Notes: generated by a model from the sequence alone, not told the origin. A stretch of DNA of 64,000 bases from Cryphonectria parasitica EP155 (GCF_011745365.1 NW_024468913.1:2790001-2854000), one strand, 5' to 3'; numbered from the stretch's first letter, positions 11,635 to 23,054 are shown. Program-made: numbers and translations.

Positions 11635-13371
11635 TTACCACGACGCAGTCTCATATTTACTCCTAGCCCGAATCTCCTTGCCATACTTGAACAGCACCCA
11701 CGGCACAGGAAGTAGCGCCACGGCGATGAATCCCAGAAGCGAGCTCGCCCACCCAATCCCGAGGCGCTCGTACATCTGCACCGTGAAGAGCGGAAACGCC
11801 CCCGCCAGCCCGTACCGCGCAAGGCTGTTGGCGCTGGCAGCCGACGCCACCGTCGTCCCGTGGTACGTGTCGACCATGTACTGCATCGTTGTCACGAAGA
11901 GGCAAATGTTGCCCCACGCAAACGGCGCGATGGCCACGGCCGGGCTCGCCCAGTGGATGTCTGGCCTCGCGGTCCAGCCGAACCAGAATACTCCTAACGG
12001 GATCCCCAAACTGCCTATCATGGCCGGCACGAGGCGCCACTCGGGAGGCACCTGATGGGGCGGGTGTCTTGGGATCTGCGGCCTGTAGAAGAAGATATCG
12101 CACAGCACAATGGTCACGAAGCCGAGGAGACAGCCGACGACGATGCTGATGTAGACCAAGCCCGTACTCTCAATGCCAAAGTGGTACACGCCTTCAAAGA
12201 CGTACGGTATAGAGGCGAAGAAGCAGAACAGCGTGGCAAACTCACACGCCACATACAGGCAGATGAAGGTAACGATGGGCTCCGTCAGCAGCATCATGAC
12301 AGGCCGGACGAGCGCGATCACGATGAACACCTTGACCTGGATCCAGATGGGTGTGGACGGCGGCTGGGGGAGGCCTAGTTTCTTTGCCTTGCGCCGCTTC
12401 AGAACTGGCGCGTAGGTTTCCCGCCCGAAGGCAAGCCCGACGAGGAGCGCCTGGACGAAGAAGAAGAGCATCGTCCATTGTGTCCATCGCCAGCCTTTCC
12501 TGTTCACCACGAAGGCACCAATCAGAGGTCTGGCAGCCACAGCCTGTATGTCAGCCTCAACATCACTTGAAATTCTGGGATCTAAGATGACGAGAAACAC
12601 AGAAATACTCACGCTATTCCTGGTCCTAGGAAGGGCATCAATACGAACAGTGCAGAAGGCGGACCCCTCTGCACCGGTTTGAACACGTCGTTGAGCAGCC
12701 CAGCGGACACCGCAAGCGACGGTCCGAAGCAGAACCCCGCCAGGAAACGCAAGATGCATAGTCCTGCAAAATTATGAACGAGTCCCACGCCAAGCGTGAA
12801 CAGCGCACCAAGAGTCCCCAGGCCGATAAACGTAGAATACCTGCCCACGGTTTCAGAAAGCGGTCCGCCCAGCACCGGGCCCAGGCCAAGCGCAAAGGTG
12901 TACAGCGACAGCGGGACGATACTCTGCGTGAGCGTGATGCCGAATTCCTCCTGCAGCTGCGTCGTCGCGGGGGCCATGATGGACGTCCCCAGGGAGCTGG
13001 AAACGGGTCAGACAGGTTCCGCTGAAACAAGCAACGCAAACGCCGGCTCATACTCACGCAATTATGGCAAAGGACGAGATCATGGCCACCTGGGCCCACT
13101 TCTTCCTCCCAGGCCAGTTGTATGGGTTCTCGGGGTCTTTGTCCCAGTCCCACGCCCTGTTGTTGTTGTTGTTGACGTCAAATGCCTGAGTCTTCTCATC
13201 AGTACCAGAATCCCCTACCTGGACATTTTCTATGTCCCCATAGACCACAGCATCCAATTCTGTGTCCGACGTGGCTGCCATGATTGTGGTACTATCATCA
13301 GACAGATCTTGTGCTGCCAGGCTATTGCCAGTTCTGCCCGAGAGATCCTTCTCCGTAGTCCCAACATCCAT
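11635..13371 (-). CDS. Major facilitator superfamily transporter, DHA1 drug/polyamine type
   Basis: Spliced as complement(join(11635..12529, 12613..12996, 13058..13371)), giving 530 residues. It starts at the ATG of MDVGTTEKDLS; the codons further upstream open with GTG and are not used. After a hydrophilic tail of about 80 residues with an NNNNN run comes the typical entry DWDKDPENPYNWPGRKKW. Twelve-span MFS features follow, for example LGPVLGGPLSETVGR (loop 2-3 signature) and RFLAGFCFGPSLAVSAG. Both introns start GTGAGT and split a GCN alanine codon after its second base. The acceptor at 12530 restores GPGIAPLIGAF, the usual family motif. The role is proton-coupled export or uptake of small molecules at the plasma membrane. 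The real substrate cannot be read from sequence. Confidence 0.88.
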
Positions 13372-14085
13372 CCTCGATGTTCGTCGGCAAAAGATGTCTC
13401 GATGCACGGTAATAATTTCACAGTGAGTGAAAAGGGGAAAATATAGTTTTTTTTGGACTCCTGGGCCACTTGAGAACCAAGACTCAGGAAAAGGCCTTGG
13501 GGAGTGTCCGACTGATATATATCATCACACCTGACGCAGCCTTCGGTCATAAAAGAGCAATTTGTCAGTTGTTGCAAAAAAGATTATTACGTGCCATTCA
13601 TCAATCATTTCTTTACTTCTTCTTAGATCCACACAGCAGCTGAGTAGTCTCATGGCTAGAGATTGCGGCCACATTGGGGGCGCCATGATGTAGGCGTGAT
13701 CCCATAGCACTTTGTGTCACACAAACTCACTGATGGGCAATCCATGTTAAGGTGGACGAGGTACTAGAAGCTAGGCGGTGTAGGGAGATGTTCATCTAAT
13801 CAGACAAATAATGCTTGCGGGACGGGAGTGTTGCTTGGGGCCGAGGCTGGGCTGTTGCAAGTTTAGGCCAGCATGTTTAATAATCACAGCTCCAGATCCC
13901 AAGCAAGGGGAATTCGGCAATGTGTTTGATGCCTCAATTTTGGCATTTGATTGTGTCATGATCTTCTCTATCATACAAGCAACTATTCTGTACAGTAATC
14001 CAACACGCTGCTGATACGCTCTTTTCCTCTACGTGTTTCTTTTCCTTTCCTTTTTCTTCTTCCCAATTGCCTGGGCCCCCCTGCG
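13372..14085. other. Spacer upstream of the MFS gene
   Basis: About 700 bp with the MFS promoter. No gene, RNA or clear repeat recognised. Confidence 0.55.
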
Positions 14086-14910
14086 CTAATGTTTCCTCCT
14101 ACCTGAGGGGCTACAGCACGCTGCTATGGTCCGCACCATTCCCCAAAGCCCCAAGAGCTCTAGCACAATTGCCCCTTGGTGATGGCTTTGTCGAGCAGAC
14201 ATAGCTCCCAAGAGGTGCATCTCCTCTACTTCCTCTAGCTCATCCGACGTCGAGCTGCCCTCGTCAATGTGGTACCATGGGAGTATCGCTCTGGAGTTCC
14301 TCTTCTTCCTCCACTTTCGGGCAATGCCTCCTCTCAATCTGGAAGACCACCTCAGTGGTACCACTGCACAAGCTGGAGTAGTACCCAAGACCATTTCAGC
14401 AATTTCCTCATCTCCTTTCATACTGGAAGGCCACTCCAATGCTGTTGCTGCAAAAGTATGAGATGTAACAAAAGACCTCCTTCTGTCTTCATACTTGTCA
14501 CAGTTGTCGTTGAAAACATCCCGACCCTTCTCAATGATGACTCTATCGAGCCTCGAATGCTTTGGTACCCTCCGTCCTCTCGTCATGTATGCAAATTGCT
14601 GCTCGCCCCACTAGTCAAGCTGTGTTGTAAGAAATTCCGGCTCAACCAGATAATGCTCAGCACCACCTGGCTCAGTCACCACAATCTGTGGACCAAAGTT
14701 GGTATCATCTGGATGTTGCGAGAACACCCAGCCACATTGCTGCAGAAGCTTTGTCCTTCGAGGACGCGGAGCGACTCTTGGGACCAAGTTCTCCCACTGG
14801 TGGCGTTGATGCTGGACAGTGTAGTGATGTCTCTGTCTGGCGGCCTTCTTCTCCAGTCTTCTCCTTCTCCATGGGTTCTCCACAGAGGGCACCTCGCAGA
14901 GTGCGGAATT
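14086..14910 (-). pseudogene. Frame continuing past the stop of the upstream unknown gene, possible broken 3' part
   Basis: The frame of the 14911-16110 gene goes on, after its TAG, for about 275 further codons with only one more stop (TAG at 14611-14613), ending at a TAG at 14086. The predicted residues look protein-like (for example VFSQHPDDTNFGPQIVVTEPGG, HIDEGSSTSDELEEVEEM) rather than random. An ATG at 14586 could also start a separate 166-residue protein. Either the gene has two nonsense changes (both TAG could come from CAG), or unrecognised introns remove them, or the tail is a separate gene. I found no good donor/acceptor pair around either stop. No family recognised. Confidence 0.4.
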
Positions 14911-16110
14911 CTATTGCGCATTTGGCTCAGGCCTGCCCAAGGCTACTGCAGGCTCCTTGGACAAGGCTTTGTACCAGACAGTACAGTTCATAGAGTTGAT
15001 GACAAACTCGTTCTGCCAAGTGATGGCCAGCCAGAGGTGGGAGTCCGACATCACAGACGACGAGCCACTCGAATCATGGATGCCAGGGATGAAGGCATGG
15101 TTGACTACATGTGCCAAGAGTTAGTCATTGTCATGAAGAAGGCTTTGAGAAAGGAGAAAAGAAACTAGCCCCAGGGAAGGGGTGGTCTCAGTTTACCAGC
15201 ACTCACTCGTCAAGTCAGCAATCCACTCGCGAATTCGCTGTGGCATACTGTCATTGGGAATGATTGTCCATTCCTCCGACTTGTCGATTGAAGTTATGCT
15301 GTACTTAGCATCATCCTCAACCACACGCGTCACCTTGGCGATGCAATTTGGAAAGTCCTTAAACAGTTTCAAGATGTGTTTTTTCTCTGCCTCCTCCGCC
15401 TTGACAAGTTCACCACCATTGCCGTTGGACGAGGAAGCATCATGCTTCAAGGTGTTGCTGTCGTTCTTTTTCATCTTGTCAAAGAAGGAGCGAGCGCTTC
15501 CGTTCTGGTTCTCCTTGTTCCGTCCGTCGGTGTTACCCTTGCCATTGGCGTGGTCGTTACGGTTGGAGGAGGTTGATGAGGGGGAGGGGACGATGAGCTC
15601 GGTTGAGGCATCACTGACAGAATTTACACTGCTCCTGGTGACTTTATTCTGGAGGGGACGCGTCTTGGGTATGTCGAGCTCTTCGCCGTCGGAGTCGAGG
15701 AATTGAAGATCTGCCGACCACGGGCCCTCGTATGGATGGCCCTTAGCAAAAAGCTCCGCCCTCAGCTTTACGGACACGACGACCTTGTCGGATGCCTGGA
15801 CATCCGCGTTCTCGGTCTCGTTTGTCTCGAGGAGGTACTGCTCCCACTTGCCACCGGGGCCGGCGTCCGCCTCGGTCAAAACATCCTCGATCTCGAATTT
15901 ACATCTGCTGCTAAACTTCTCGACACCCTCACCGATGCACCCCATGGCTTGAAGCCGGCAGTTCAGCGTCGAAGACCTGGCTGTCAACCAGTTGGGAGGC
16001 TTGCAGAAAGGCTCATTACTTTTGTTGTGATGGAGGACTGTCGTCCGAAATTTGGAGAGCTGAATGTGTGTGGCTGATTGACTGTAACGTTGCCTCCAGG
16101 ATCGGACCAT
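14911..16110 (-). CDS. Unknown protein with one intron
   Basis: Spliced as complement(join(14911..15104, 15207..16110)), 365 residues. The ATG at 16110 has an excellent fungal context (CAAAATGG). A second good start, MGCIGEG at about 15945, would give an N-terminus open to myristoylation. The intron is GTGAGT..ATGTAG with a perfect CTAAC branch site 15 bases before the acceptor. No domain recognised. Residues about 55-150 look folded (SRCKFEIEDVLTEADAG, DKVVVSVKLRAELF). They are followed by a Ser/Asn/Lys-rich linker, then KHILKLFKDFPNCIAKVTRV, EEWTIIPNDSMPQRIREWI and, after the intron, a Trp-rich stretch near SHLWLAITWQNEF. The frame stays largely open beyond the stop (see 14086-14910), so the true C-terminus is uncertain. 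Confidence 0.6.
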
Positions 16111-17341
16111 TTTGACGAGTATCGAGGGTGGATGCGATGGGATGAGCTTCAGAAGAATGAGAGTTCGGTCGTTGACTGCGGTTTGAACGAGTGTGGACAC
16201 CAAGCAATTAATGTTAGGTCAGGTACCGATAATCTTCTATTTATTGTCGCGGTCAAATCAGATGGCACTCGAATGAAATACTGTCTGCGGTCTGTTTGAG
16301 GTGAAGTTTCTGCAGTTTTTTGGTTTTTTGTTGTTGACGATAATGAACGCGGAACGAGCGTGGATGGCCAGTATTGTAGTGCTAGATAGCGCATCGATGG
16401 TCTACCTGACGCGGAGCAGGTCTTGGCCCTTGATGTTCAAGCAGGCACTGTACTTGGTACTATGTTGGTAAACGAAAGGATGATCGAAGAATGAGTATGT
16501 GGGAAGATGGGTGAGAGGGTTGGGCGTGTTGAATTTATATGGGTAGCGAACGTGATTGGGGGCACGAAGAAGAGAGCGCGATCGAAGCGTTTTAGGTCAA
16601 CTTTGGGAGGAAAAGAGCTACGGGTGTGATCTCGTCATACTCGTTGGAAAGAGCCTCGATGGGGGCGTGCTAAGAGCGAGTCGACACGCCTAGTAGTTCT
16701 AAAAGCACTATGTCTACGTCAAATGATCTTCAGACCAGCTCCTTTAGCCTTCTTTAAAAGGCGATTCCTCCTAGCAAACGAGAAGGATATGGCTTCTTTT
16801 CCTCTACACTTCGCTAGGGCGGGACGATACCACCACCATCAATATCAAAAGTTGAGTTAGGACGGTAGTGCAAACCAGACTGGTTGATTTATTATTTTTA
16901 AAACCGACGACTGGCCCTAGTCGCGACGGCCCGAGTGGTAGATCGTCTCTATGATCAACCAGACCAGCCACCAGTATGCACGTACGTGCAGACTTTTTTT
17001 TTTGAAGATACTCGGGTATTTCCTCCATGCTAGATGAGCTTGCGCCCGAAACTGGTTCCCTATGCTCATCTACTGTAGATGTGATGTGCCAACCTCCTAC
17101 CCAGAGTCCTAGCCCATAGACAGTCGTTCCCTAGTGTAGATATCGGCCACGCAAGATTCAACGAATATCAGAGCGGGTCTCTTTAAAATCAGTGTCCTTA
17201 TGCGCAAGTCACGCTACTGAACAGCCATCCTCCGGGAGTTGAGACACCGCAATCGCCGTAATTTATCAGTCAAAGTCCGTATCAAGCGCTGCGGAAATTG
17301 ACCAGAACACTTTGTTTCCTCTCGACTCGAGAGTCCAGAAA
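16111..17341. other. Spacer between unknown gene and RPB7
   Basis: About 1.2 kb. It carries the promoter of the unknown gene and the 3' flank of RPB7. No convincing ORF or RNA gene. Confidence 0.55.
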
Positions 17342-18023
17342 TTATTCTGCCAAAGGTCTGCATTTAATGATTGTTAGCAAACCTTCTCTAGAACAAGATA
17401 GAAAGGGCCCAAGTACCCAAGGTAGTCCTCATTCATGGTGCCAACTGCCCACATCTCAGTCACCTCAGTTCGGATACCAATGAGCTTGAGGCGGATGTGG
17501 GTGCCAGGCTCAATTGTGAGGCCTTCGTGGTCAGTAAACTGGGGAGGGGTAGCATTGGCGTCATAGACACAGTTCTTGGGGATGGACTAGAGGAGTGTTA
17601 GCTGCAGTAGGGAAAAGCATGCCCTATCGCCCTAGCTTACATGGTTGGACGTGAAGATCATGAGGGGACCAGCTTGGGCAAAGAAGCCATGTGTGTTGAT
17701 GGAGTTACCAACAACAGCATCAACCTTGACACGTGTCAGTATGCCTCAGCAAGCAAATTCTCCAAACATCATACCGTCTCGCCCCTGAAGGGTCGCCACA
17801 CCACAGCTCGATAGCCCACAGTAAACTCTGCAAGTCCACTTCCAGGGAGGATGCGACCCTCAGAGATGTCGAAGGTGTCCATGATGGTGATGATGAAGTA
17901 GTTGCCAGCACATGTGCCCTCCACATCTTTCAGGAGCTTGGTGGTGACCAGCTCATGCATGTTTCGGCCAAAGTAGGAGGGGTGCAGCGTGACATGACGC
18001 GTGAGGTTGTACAAGAAGAACAT
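17342..18023 (-). CDS. rpb7: RNA polymerase II subunit RPB7
   Basis: Spliced as complement(join(17342..17357, 17417..17586, 17641..17724, 17775..18023)), 172 residues, the usual size. The start MFFLYNLTRHVTLHPSYFG at 18023 aligns with yeast Rpb7. Residues 1-80 are the RNP-like tip domain (VEGTCAGNYFIITIMD, GLAEFTVGYRAVVWRPF). The rest is the S1/OB RNA-binding domain (INTHGFFAQAGPLMIFTSNH, ..MNEDYLGPLAE). Rpb7 pairs with Rpb4 to form the stalk of RNA polymerase II, acting in initiation, RNA contact and mRNA fate. The last exon is only five codons plus the first base completion (16 nt). It is needed to give the conserved DYLGP ending; reading through instead gives DYLGYLGPF and nine extra residues. 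It faces away from the Mpo1-like gene. Confidence 0.95.
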
Positions 18024-19607
18024 GTTGTTGGCCTTGATATTCGTTCGTCTCCAGTGTTGGGAAGTCAGCTGAGGTTCAGCTTGGGGTGGCACAATAAAGC
18101 AGTCGCGCAGTCGCCTTCTTTCTTGTCTTCTATCGCTTGTGTGTGTGTATGTACGATTCGAGTTGAAGCGGTGGGGTTGAAGTCGCGTCAGATCGAGCGG
18201 ACTCGCCGTAGGTGGAGGAGGGACTGGCGAAGGGATCAGATTACATGTCCAGTTCGAGCTGATGGTAGGAACAAAGAGAGATGCATTGCGACAGAGATTG
18301 CTCACAAGAAGACAAGGCTGAAATGCAACAGACCACCCTCGAGGCGGTAGTAACCACCTCAGAGAACAGAAAGTCGCTCTAGGAAAGTCACTGTTCAGAG
18401 AATCAAAAGGTCAAAGGGACTGGTATGTGATGGTAAGGATTGGCTTGGAATAAGAAGGCGTTGTGGCTGGCCACAAGAAGGACTGGAAGGGAGGTGGAGA
18501 GCAGGCCTTACACATGTGCAGGTGCAGCAACAGGATTGTGAAAGTTCGAGACCTGAGGTCAACAGCCGTCGGCAACCTTGCAGATGCTGACAGGGATTAG
18601 TGTCTCGTCAGCTCTTCTAGAATTAAGCTAGGTCCACAAACAAGTTCACAGTAATGCGGGGCTAGCAGATGCCCATAGATTGCTCCAGCAGACTCTGTTA
18701 GTGCATTTGAGCCCCTGTAGCACAGTGAACTGTGAGGCTCTGCTAAGGGTTGTGCAAGGGTTATGTGTTGGTTTGGACCTCTGAACAGCATCTGCCATGC
18801 CATGAACTGATATCCGCTGTGTAACTTCTGTGTAGAGATACCTGCAGCATTTGCAGGAAGAATGTCACTTTGTTTGCAGCACCTTCAAGATTCTGAGCTA
18901 CTATAACCACTCAAAGTCCAAGCAGGATTTGGGCAGCTACTTATGTGTGAGGAGTATGCTGGCCTTCTCAAAACGCAATGTCCATCTAGCATTATGCATA
19001 GTATTTGGTGGCTAATGTACTGGCCAGAATTTGCTGAGGATATACTGGATGCCATCAATGATGCATCAATTGAGAAGCAGTACCCGCATACTATGTGCAC
19101 TGAATGTACGGTATTCAACCCCTGGTCTTGCGGGCGAGGTGCTTGACCCACTAGAACCCCGCCGATAGCCCCCTACCACAGTACTGTACCCTGGGAACTT
19201 ACTAACAGGGTAAGTACTTAGTCAGGGCACCTCCGACAGTAAACTTATGGGCCTTTGCTCTTGTCAACAAGCTGCCAGCAGCACATCAACTTTCCAATCA
19301 CCTGCAACATTTCATCGATTAATCAGGAGACTCCACCCAACCGCTCAACAGACCACCACCAGTTGAGGTCTTATTTCTGCACGAAACAGATTAGAGAACA
19401 GTATTCCTGCTCTATACCGATCTGCAAACCAAAGTCCTGCTTCCTATCTTCTCAACAGAAGCTTCTACAGCAGACTGGGCTCTCAACACGGCGTTCTCTG
19501 GCGCAAGACATCAAACGCTGTGACTCTCTTCCCCCTCTTCTCCCTAGGACGTGGAATCGGTCTGTCGAACACCTAGCACACAGGCCAACCGCAGTAGGGA
19601 CTTCACC
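18024..19607. other. Divergent spacer between RPB7 and the Mpo1-like gene
   Basis: About 1.6 kb between two genes that point away from each other, so it must hold both promoters. A pyrimidine-rich tract followed by CTCCCTAG just upstream of 19550 may mark a 5'-UTR intron of the plus-strand gene. An exact 10-bp palindrome TAAGTACTTA lies at 19211. The part 18580-19140 has broken ORF-like stretches on both strands that I could not assign. It may be an old repeat. Confidence 0.5.
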
Positions 19608-20249
19608 ATGTCTCTCGACTTGGAGAAGCATCTCGTCTTCTATGGTTCTTACCACAACAATGCTGTAAATGTTGGCATCCATATGGTCTGCGTACCAATC
19701 ATACTGATGACAAGCTTTCTGCTGGTGCGATTGTCCCCCCGACCGTCGGGCATCGGAACACTACTGACGTCTGATTCTTCTCTCAAGGCAGCAAACTCGG
19801 GCGTCCTGATCGATCTACCTCAATGGCTTACCCTCGAATACCTACCTCTCAACATGTGTACAATTGGTGCGATCATCTGGGGTGGTTTCTACGTTTTGAT
19901 GGAGCCTGTCGCCGGCGGCCTCCTGTGTGCCATCTGCCTGGGGATGGCAGCTGTGGACAATTACCTCTACTCGGTGGACTCGAAGACTGCAAATATTGTG
20001 GCTGGAGCCATCTTCCTTGTGGCCTGGATCCTCCAGTTTGTTGGCCATGGGAAGTTTGAGGGAAGAGCCCCTGCGCTGCTCGACAATTTGATGCAGGCCT
20101 TGCTCCTGGCTCCGCTCTTTGTCTGGCTGGAGCTCTTGTTCTATTTCGGCTACCGCAAGGAGCTCCAGCAGCGGGTGGAGAAGCAGGTGGACAGAAACAT
20201 CGCTCAGTTCAAGGCGGAAAGAACAAACAAGAACGGCAAGGCCCACTGA
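19608..20249 (+). CDS. mpo1: Mpo1-like (DUF962) membrane dioxygenase
   Basis: Single-exon protein of 213 residues, start MSLDLEKHLVFYGSYH. DUF962 proteins such as yeast Mpo1 are Fe(II)-dependent dioxygenases of the ER that shorten 2-hydroxy fatty acids by one carbon in the phytosphingosine degradation route. Visible support: the N-terminal FYGSYHNNAVNVGIHMVCVP with its two conserved histidines, four hydrophobic membrane stretches, and the QFVGHGKFEGRAPALLDNL motif with the third histidine near residue 145. The C-terminus is a charged tail (RKELQQRVEKQVDRN). An upstream in-frame extension lacks an ATG. Family assignment is strong, enzymatic detail comes from the yeast relative. Confidence 0.9.
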   Translation: MSLDLEKHLVFYGSYHNNAVNVGIHMVCVPIILMTSFLLVRLSPRPSGIGTLLTSDSSLKAANSGVLIDLPQWLTLEYLPLNMCTIGAIIWGGFYVLMEPVAGGLLCAICLGMAAVDNYLYSVDSKTANIVAGAIFLVAWILQFVGHGKFEGRAPALLDNLMQALLLAPLFVWLELLFYFGYRKELQQRVEKQVDRNIAQFKAERTNKNGKAH

Positions 20250-21521
20250 AAGGATGGAAACTGTACCGGACGAGGCCATCAATGGCCTACTTGGTAAACC
20301 GATTGCATTGGAAAAAAGAGGTTTTTTTTTGGGGGGGGGGGGGGACGACAATGAACCATCATGAAACGGAAAGCCCGGGATCATCTCACAAACCACCGAT
20401 GTTGGTTCTCAGAGCGAGAGTGTCCAAGGGGGTTTTCAGGAGTAGTGTTTTTTTATCTTCTTTAGCGTTCTGCGTGATGATACCCACGGTGTATCCGGTG
20501 GAGGAGCTTTCAGTCAGACTCAGGCCTTACTGATGATGCGTGCCATTGGTGTACCGCTGTATAGTGGTCTAACCGACAAGCATGATCGCCGCGAGTGGCT
20601 GGTCTTTCGGAAGCATATGTCGAAGGTTTCGGGATCATTATCTCGCACCCAGAATGACCTCGTACCGCTGTCGACATCAGGCCTACTGAAGCGGCTGGCT
20701 ACTATCTGCTTCATTCAGTCTGTGGCGTCTGCCACTGCTCCCTGTTGGCGTTGTGGGAGCATATCTCTTGGGGGAGGGGTTGGTGTACTGAAGCTCGTTC
20801 ACACTGAATGCTGTCTAACCTCGGTGTTGCAATTTCTTATGAACTGCTCACTTGACCAGCAGGGTTGTCATTGAAGGGACAGAATATGTCAAGGGTGAGG
20901 AACCTACCTGCGAGGGACTACGTTCTCCGGGACGCCCTGAAGTCGGGCGGTGATAATGGCCTGTGGCCAACAGACAAATCTCGATAACTAATAGAAAAAA
21001 TTAGCTCTTGTCTGCGACGTTGATCATCATCCTTAAGGCAAGCCGTCCGTACTCGACTTTGAATTGACAGAAAGTCCACTGTTGCGTCCGTCTCATGGCT
21101 GTACGAGACAGTGACAACATGTCCGATATTTCACCACTACCCGATGATATTCAGAGACTGCCGATATGGTCATGCCAGGGCGTAGCAGTGGATTACTCTA
21201 ATATGAACTTGAGACTGGGTAACACAACAAGAAAATTTCCTGATAATGACATTCCATTTTCATCAAATAACATTACCTATCAAGTATGGAAAGGTTCAAA
21301 GGCTCCTACCGTTTCGCTAGGTGCAAAGCTTTTCTGTGCTTAAAGATAGACTGGACAAAGGAAAATTATTGCGGCTGAAAAGCCAAGACTACTTAAGTAC
21401 TAAGTACTTACTGGACGACCTTTAATGATCGATAATAAGATAAGAATGTAGCTAAAGACAAAGGGAAAGCAAAGGATATTGTTTCTTTCATATGTAGCTC
21501 ATCAGCTGGTCGGAATAGCAC
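20250..21521. other. Convergent spacer
   Basis: About 1.3 kb between the 3' ends of the Mpo1-like gene and the minus-strand unknown gene. It contains a run of nine T directly followed by 14 G (20322-20344) just after the Mpo1-like stop, and an exact TAAGTACTTA palindrome at 21401. The short frames at 20533-20874 and 21095-21343 have no features of a gene. Confidence 0.55.
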
Positions 21522-22418
21522 TTACAACATGCCGTAACTAGTACGGTTACGAGAAGGAGTCCTTCGCGAAGAGCCTTGCCTTTGCTGGCGGCGGAGGACA
21601 TCGGGGTGGATGGCAGCAGCAGCCTCGATCCTGTCGAGGATAGACTGTCTGTGAGGCATCTGGCCATATTGGTGGTGGCGGCCAGAACTAGGAGAGCTGC
21701 GGCCACGAGAACGAGTCTCCGGCTGGGGGCGGGGACCTTGCGGCACTGTACGTGGAGGCTGTGGCAGGGGGCGAGGGGCTGATGGGCCAGGTGACCATTG
21801 GCCACTGGTTGGGACTGTCGAGGTCGTCCCCTGCTGCTTTTGCTGCTTATTAACATTGAGAGGCGCCGGCACCAGCTCAGGGATGAAGGGCCGGCTGTCA
21901 GGACGCCAGTCACTTGGCGGTTCGGCGAGAACTGGGGCTGGCAAAGGGGAGAAGTCACTCGCGCGCTGGGCCTGGGCCTTGGCCAGCGCCCTTGCCCTGA
22001 TGGCCTCGATGGCGTCAGTGGATCCTTGTCGAGCTACAGACTTGCCGGTGTTGCGACTCTTCTCGAGCCTGGACGCGTCCTTGAGGCTCTGGTTGGTACG
22101 GAGCTGCGTGTCCCTGGCGGCGAGACGAGCAGGAGACGTGTCTCGGGCTTGAGATGGCCCGGCTCGCGTGGCCCTGTCGGTACGGGACGAGATGCCTCGT
22201 TGGTTCACGTGTCCAGACCTGGCCATCTCTTGGTATACGGAGAAGTAGCCACCAGAATCAGGACGCCGTCTGTCCTTGGACTTGGAGGAGCCCTTGGAGG
22301 GGGAGTCCTTGGATGAAGAGAACAGCTTGGTCCAGGAGTTACGATTGGGGCTCTTCTCGGACCCTGACTTGATGGAGTGGCTCTTGTCGTTCGAGGATTC
22401 ACTCGGAAACATGCACAT
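21522..22418 (-). CDS. Unknown low-complexity basic protein
   Basis: Reads as one exon of 298 residues from the ATG at 22418 (MCMFPSESSNDKSHSIKSGSEKS). It is rich in Ser, Arg, Pro, Gln and Lys and probably largely disordered. There is a possible helical segment TDAIEAIRARALAKAQAQRASDF around residues 135-157 and a Pro-rich stretch around 220-240 (PRPLPQPPRTVPQG). No known domain, signal peptide or membrane span. The stop lies inside a perfect donor (TT|GTAAGT), so a further 3' exon is possible; see findings. It is divergent from another small basic protein at 23055, sharing a 636-bp intergenic region. Confidence 0.6.
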   Translation of the reverse strand: MCMFPSESSNDKSHSIKSGSEKSPNRNSWTKLFSSSKDSPSKGSSKSKDRRRPDSGGYFSVYQEMARSGHVNQRGISSRTDRATRAGPSQARDTSPARLAARDTQLRTNQSLKDASRLEKSRNTGKSVARQGSTDAIEAIRARALAKAQAQRASDFSPLPAPVLAEPPSDWRPDSRPFIPELVPAPLNVNKQQKQQGTTSTVPTSGQWSPGPSAPRPLPQPPRTVPQGPRPQPETRSRGRSSPSSGRHHQYGQMPHRQSILDRIEAAAAIHPDVLRRQQRQGSSRRTPSRNRTSYGML

Positions 22419-23054
22419 GATGGTGTACTTACACTTTTTTATACTTCAGATGTTGAGTGAGGGTTCCGTTCCACACCGAGTCTTGTGAGATCTCGATGAT
22501 GTGGACCGAGTGACAGAATTGTTGAGATCGAGCCTGGTTCTTTGAGGCGCTTGAATTAATTGATCATTGGGCGAGAGAAACGGACTATCTTATATACAAA
22601 AATGACTTAAAGATCTTTGGCGAGTTCAGTCAAACAACATAAGCATTGTATCACTATAATTTAAGTCTTTGAGGTTTAGCGAAATGCTCCAGGTGAACGA
22701 AGATGAAGCTCTGTTGTTTGAAGGAGCTGATATGGTCCGATAGACAGGCTGTCTCTCCAAGCGCTCTCTCAAGCTTCATAAGAGCTCTTTGTCCACCTCT
22801 GGGTGACAACACTCTTGGACATCCTGCACAATGGTATTGTCAACGTGTACTAGTAAATCCCAGATCGTTCAAATAGCCTTCCTCCTTCATTCCATCAGGT
22901 CCGCACACTCACATGAAGACTGCATTGACACTCTTTACGAACAAGGAACAGATCCACCCATCCATCTTTGCTCTCTTGGGGTCGGAACGTTACGTAGCGT
23001 ACCAATTATTGCGGTCTCATTTTAGGTAGGCCACGCACTCGCAATCTCTCCAAG
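22419..23054. promoter_or_regulatory. Bidirectional promoter region between two unknown genes
   Basis: A 636-bp spacer between two ATG codons pointing in opposite directions. It must hold the start regions of both. No distinct TATA box or repeated element was picked out with confidence. Confidence 0.45.

Noticed and set aside
12530..12540. Earlier acceptor for MFS intron 2 (ATACAG before GCTGTGG)
   Set aside because: It adds VAAR between GPGIA and PLIGAF and breaks the usual GPGIAPLIGAF motif. The acceptor at 12530 is preferred.
13372..13407. Longer start for the MFS transporter (12 extra residues)
   Set aside because: The codon at 13407 is GTG, not ATG. The first ATG is at 13371.
14269..15168. 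Plus-strand frame of 299 codons
   Set aside because: It mirrors the minus-strand frame of the unknown gene and its tail. Its residues show no family pattern, and the minus strand has a good intron with a branch site.
17360..17416. Reading through the last RPB7 intron
   Set aside because: This would give DYLGYLGPFYLVLEKVC, unlike the conserved end. Splicing GTACTT..AAATGCAG with a CTAAC branch restores DYLGPLAE.
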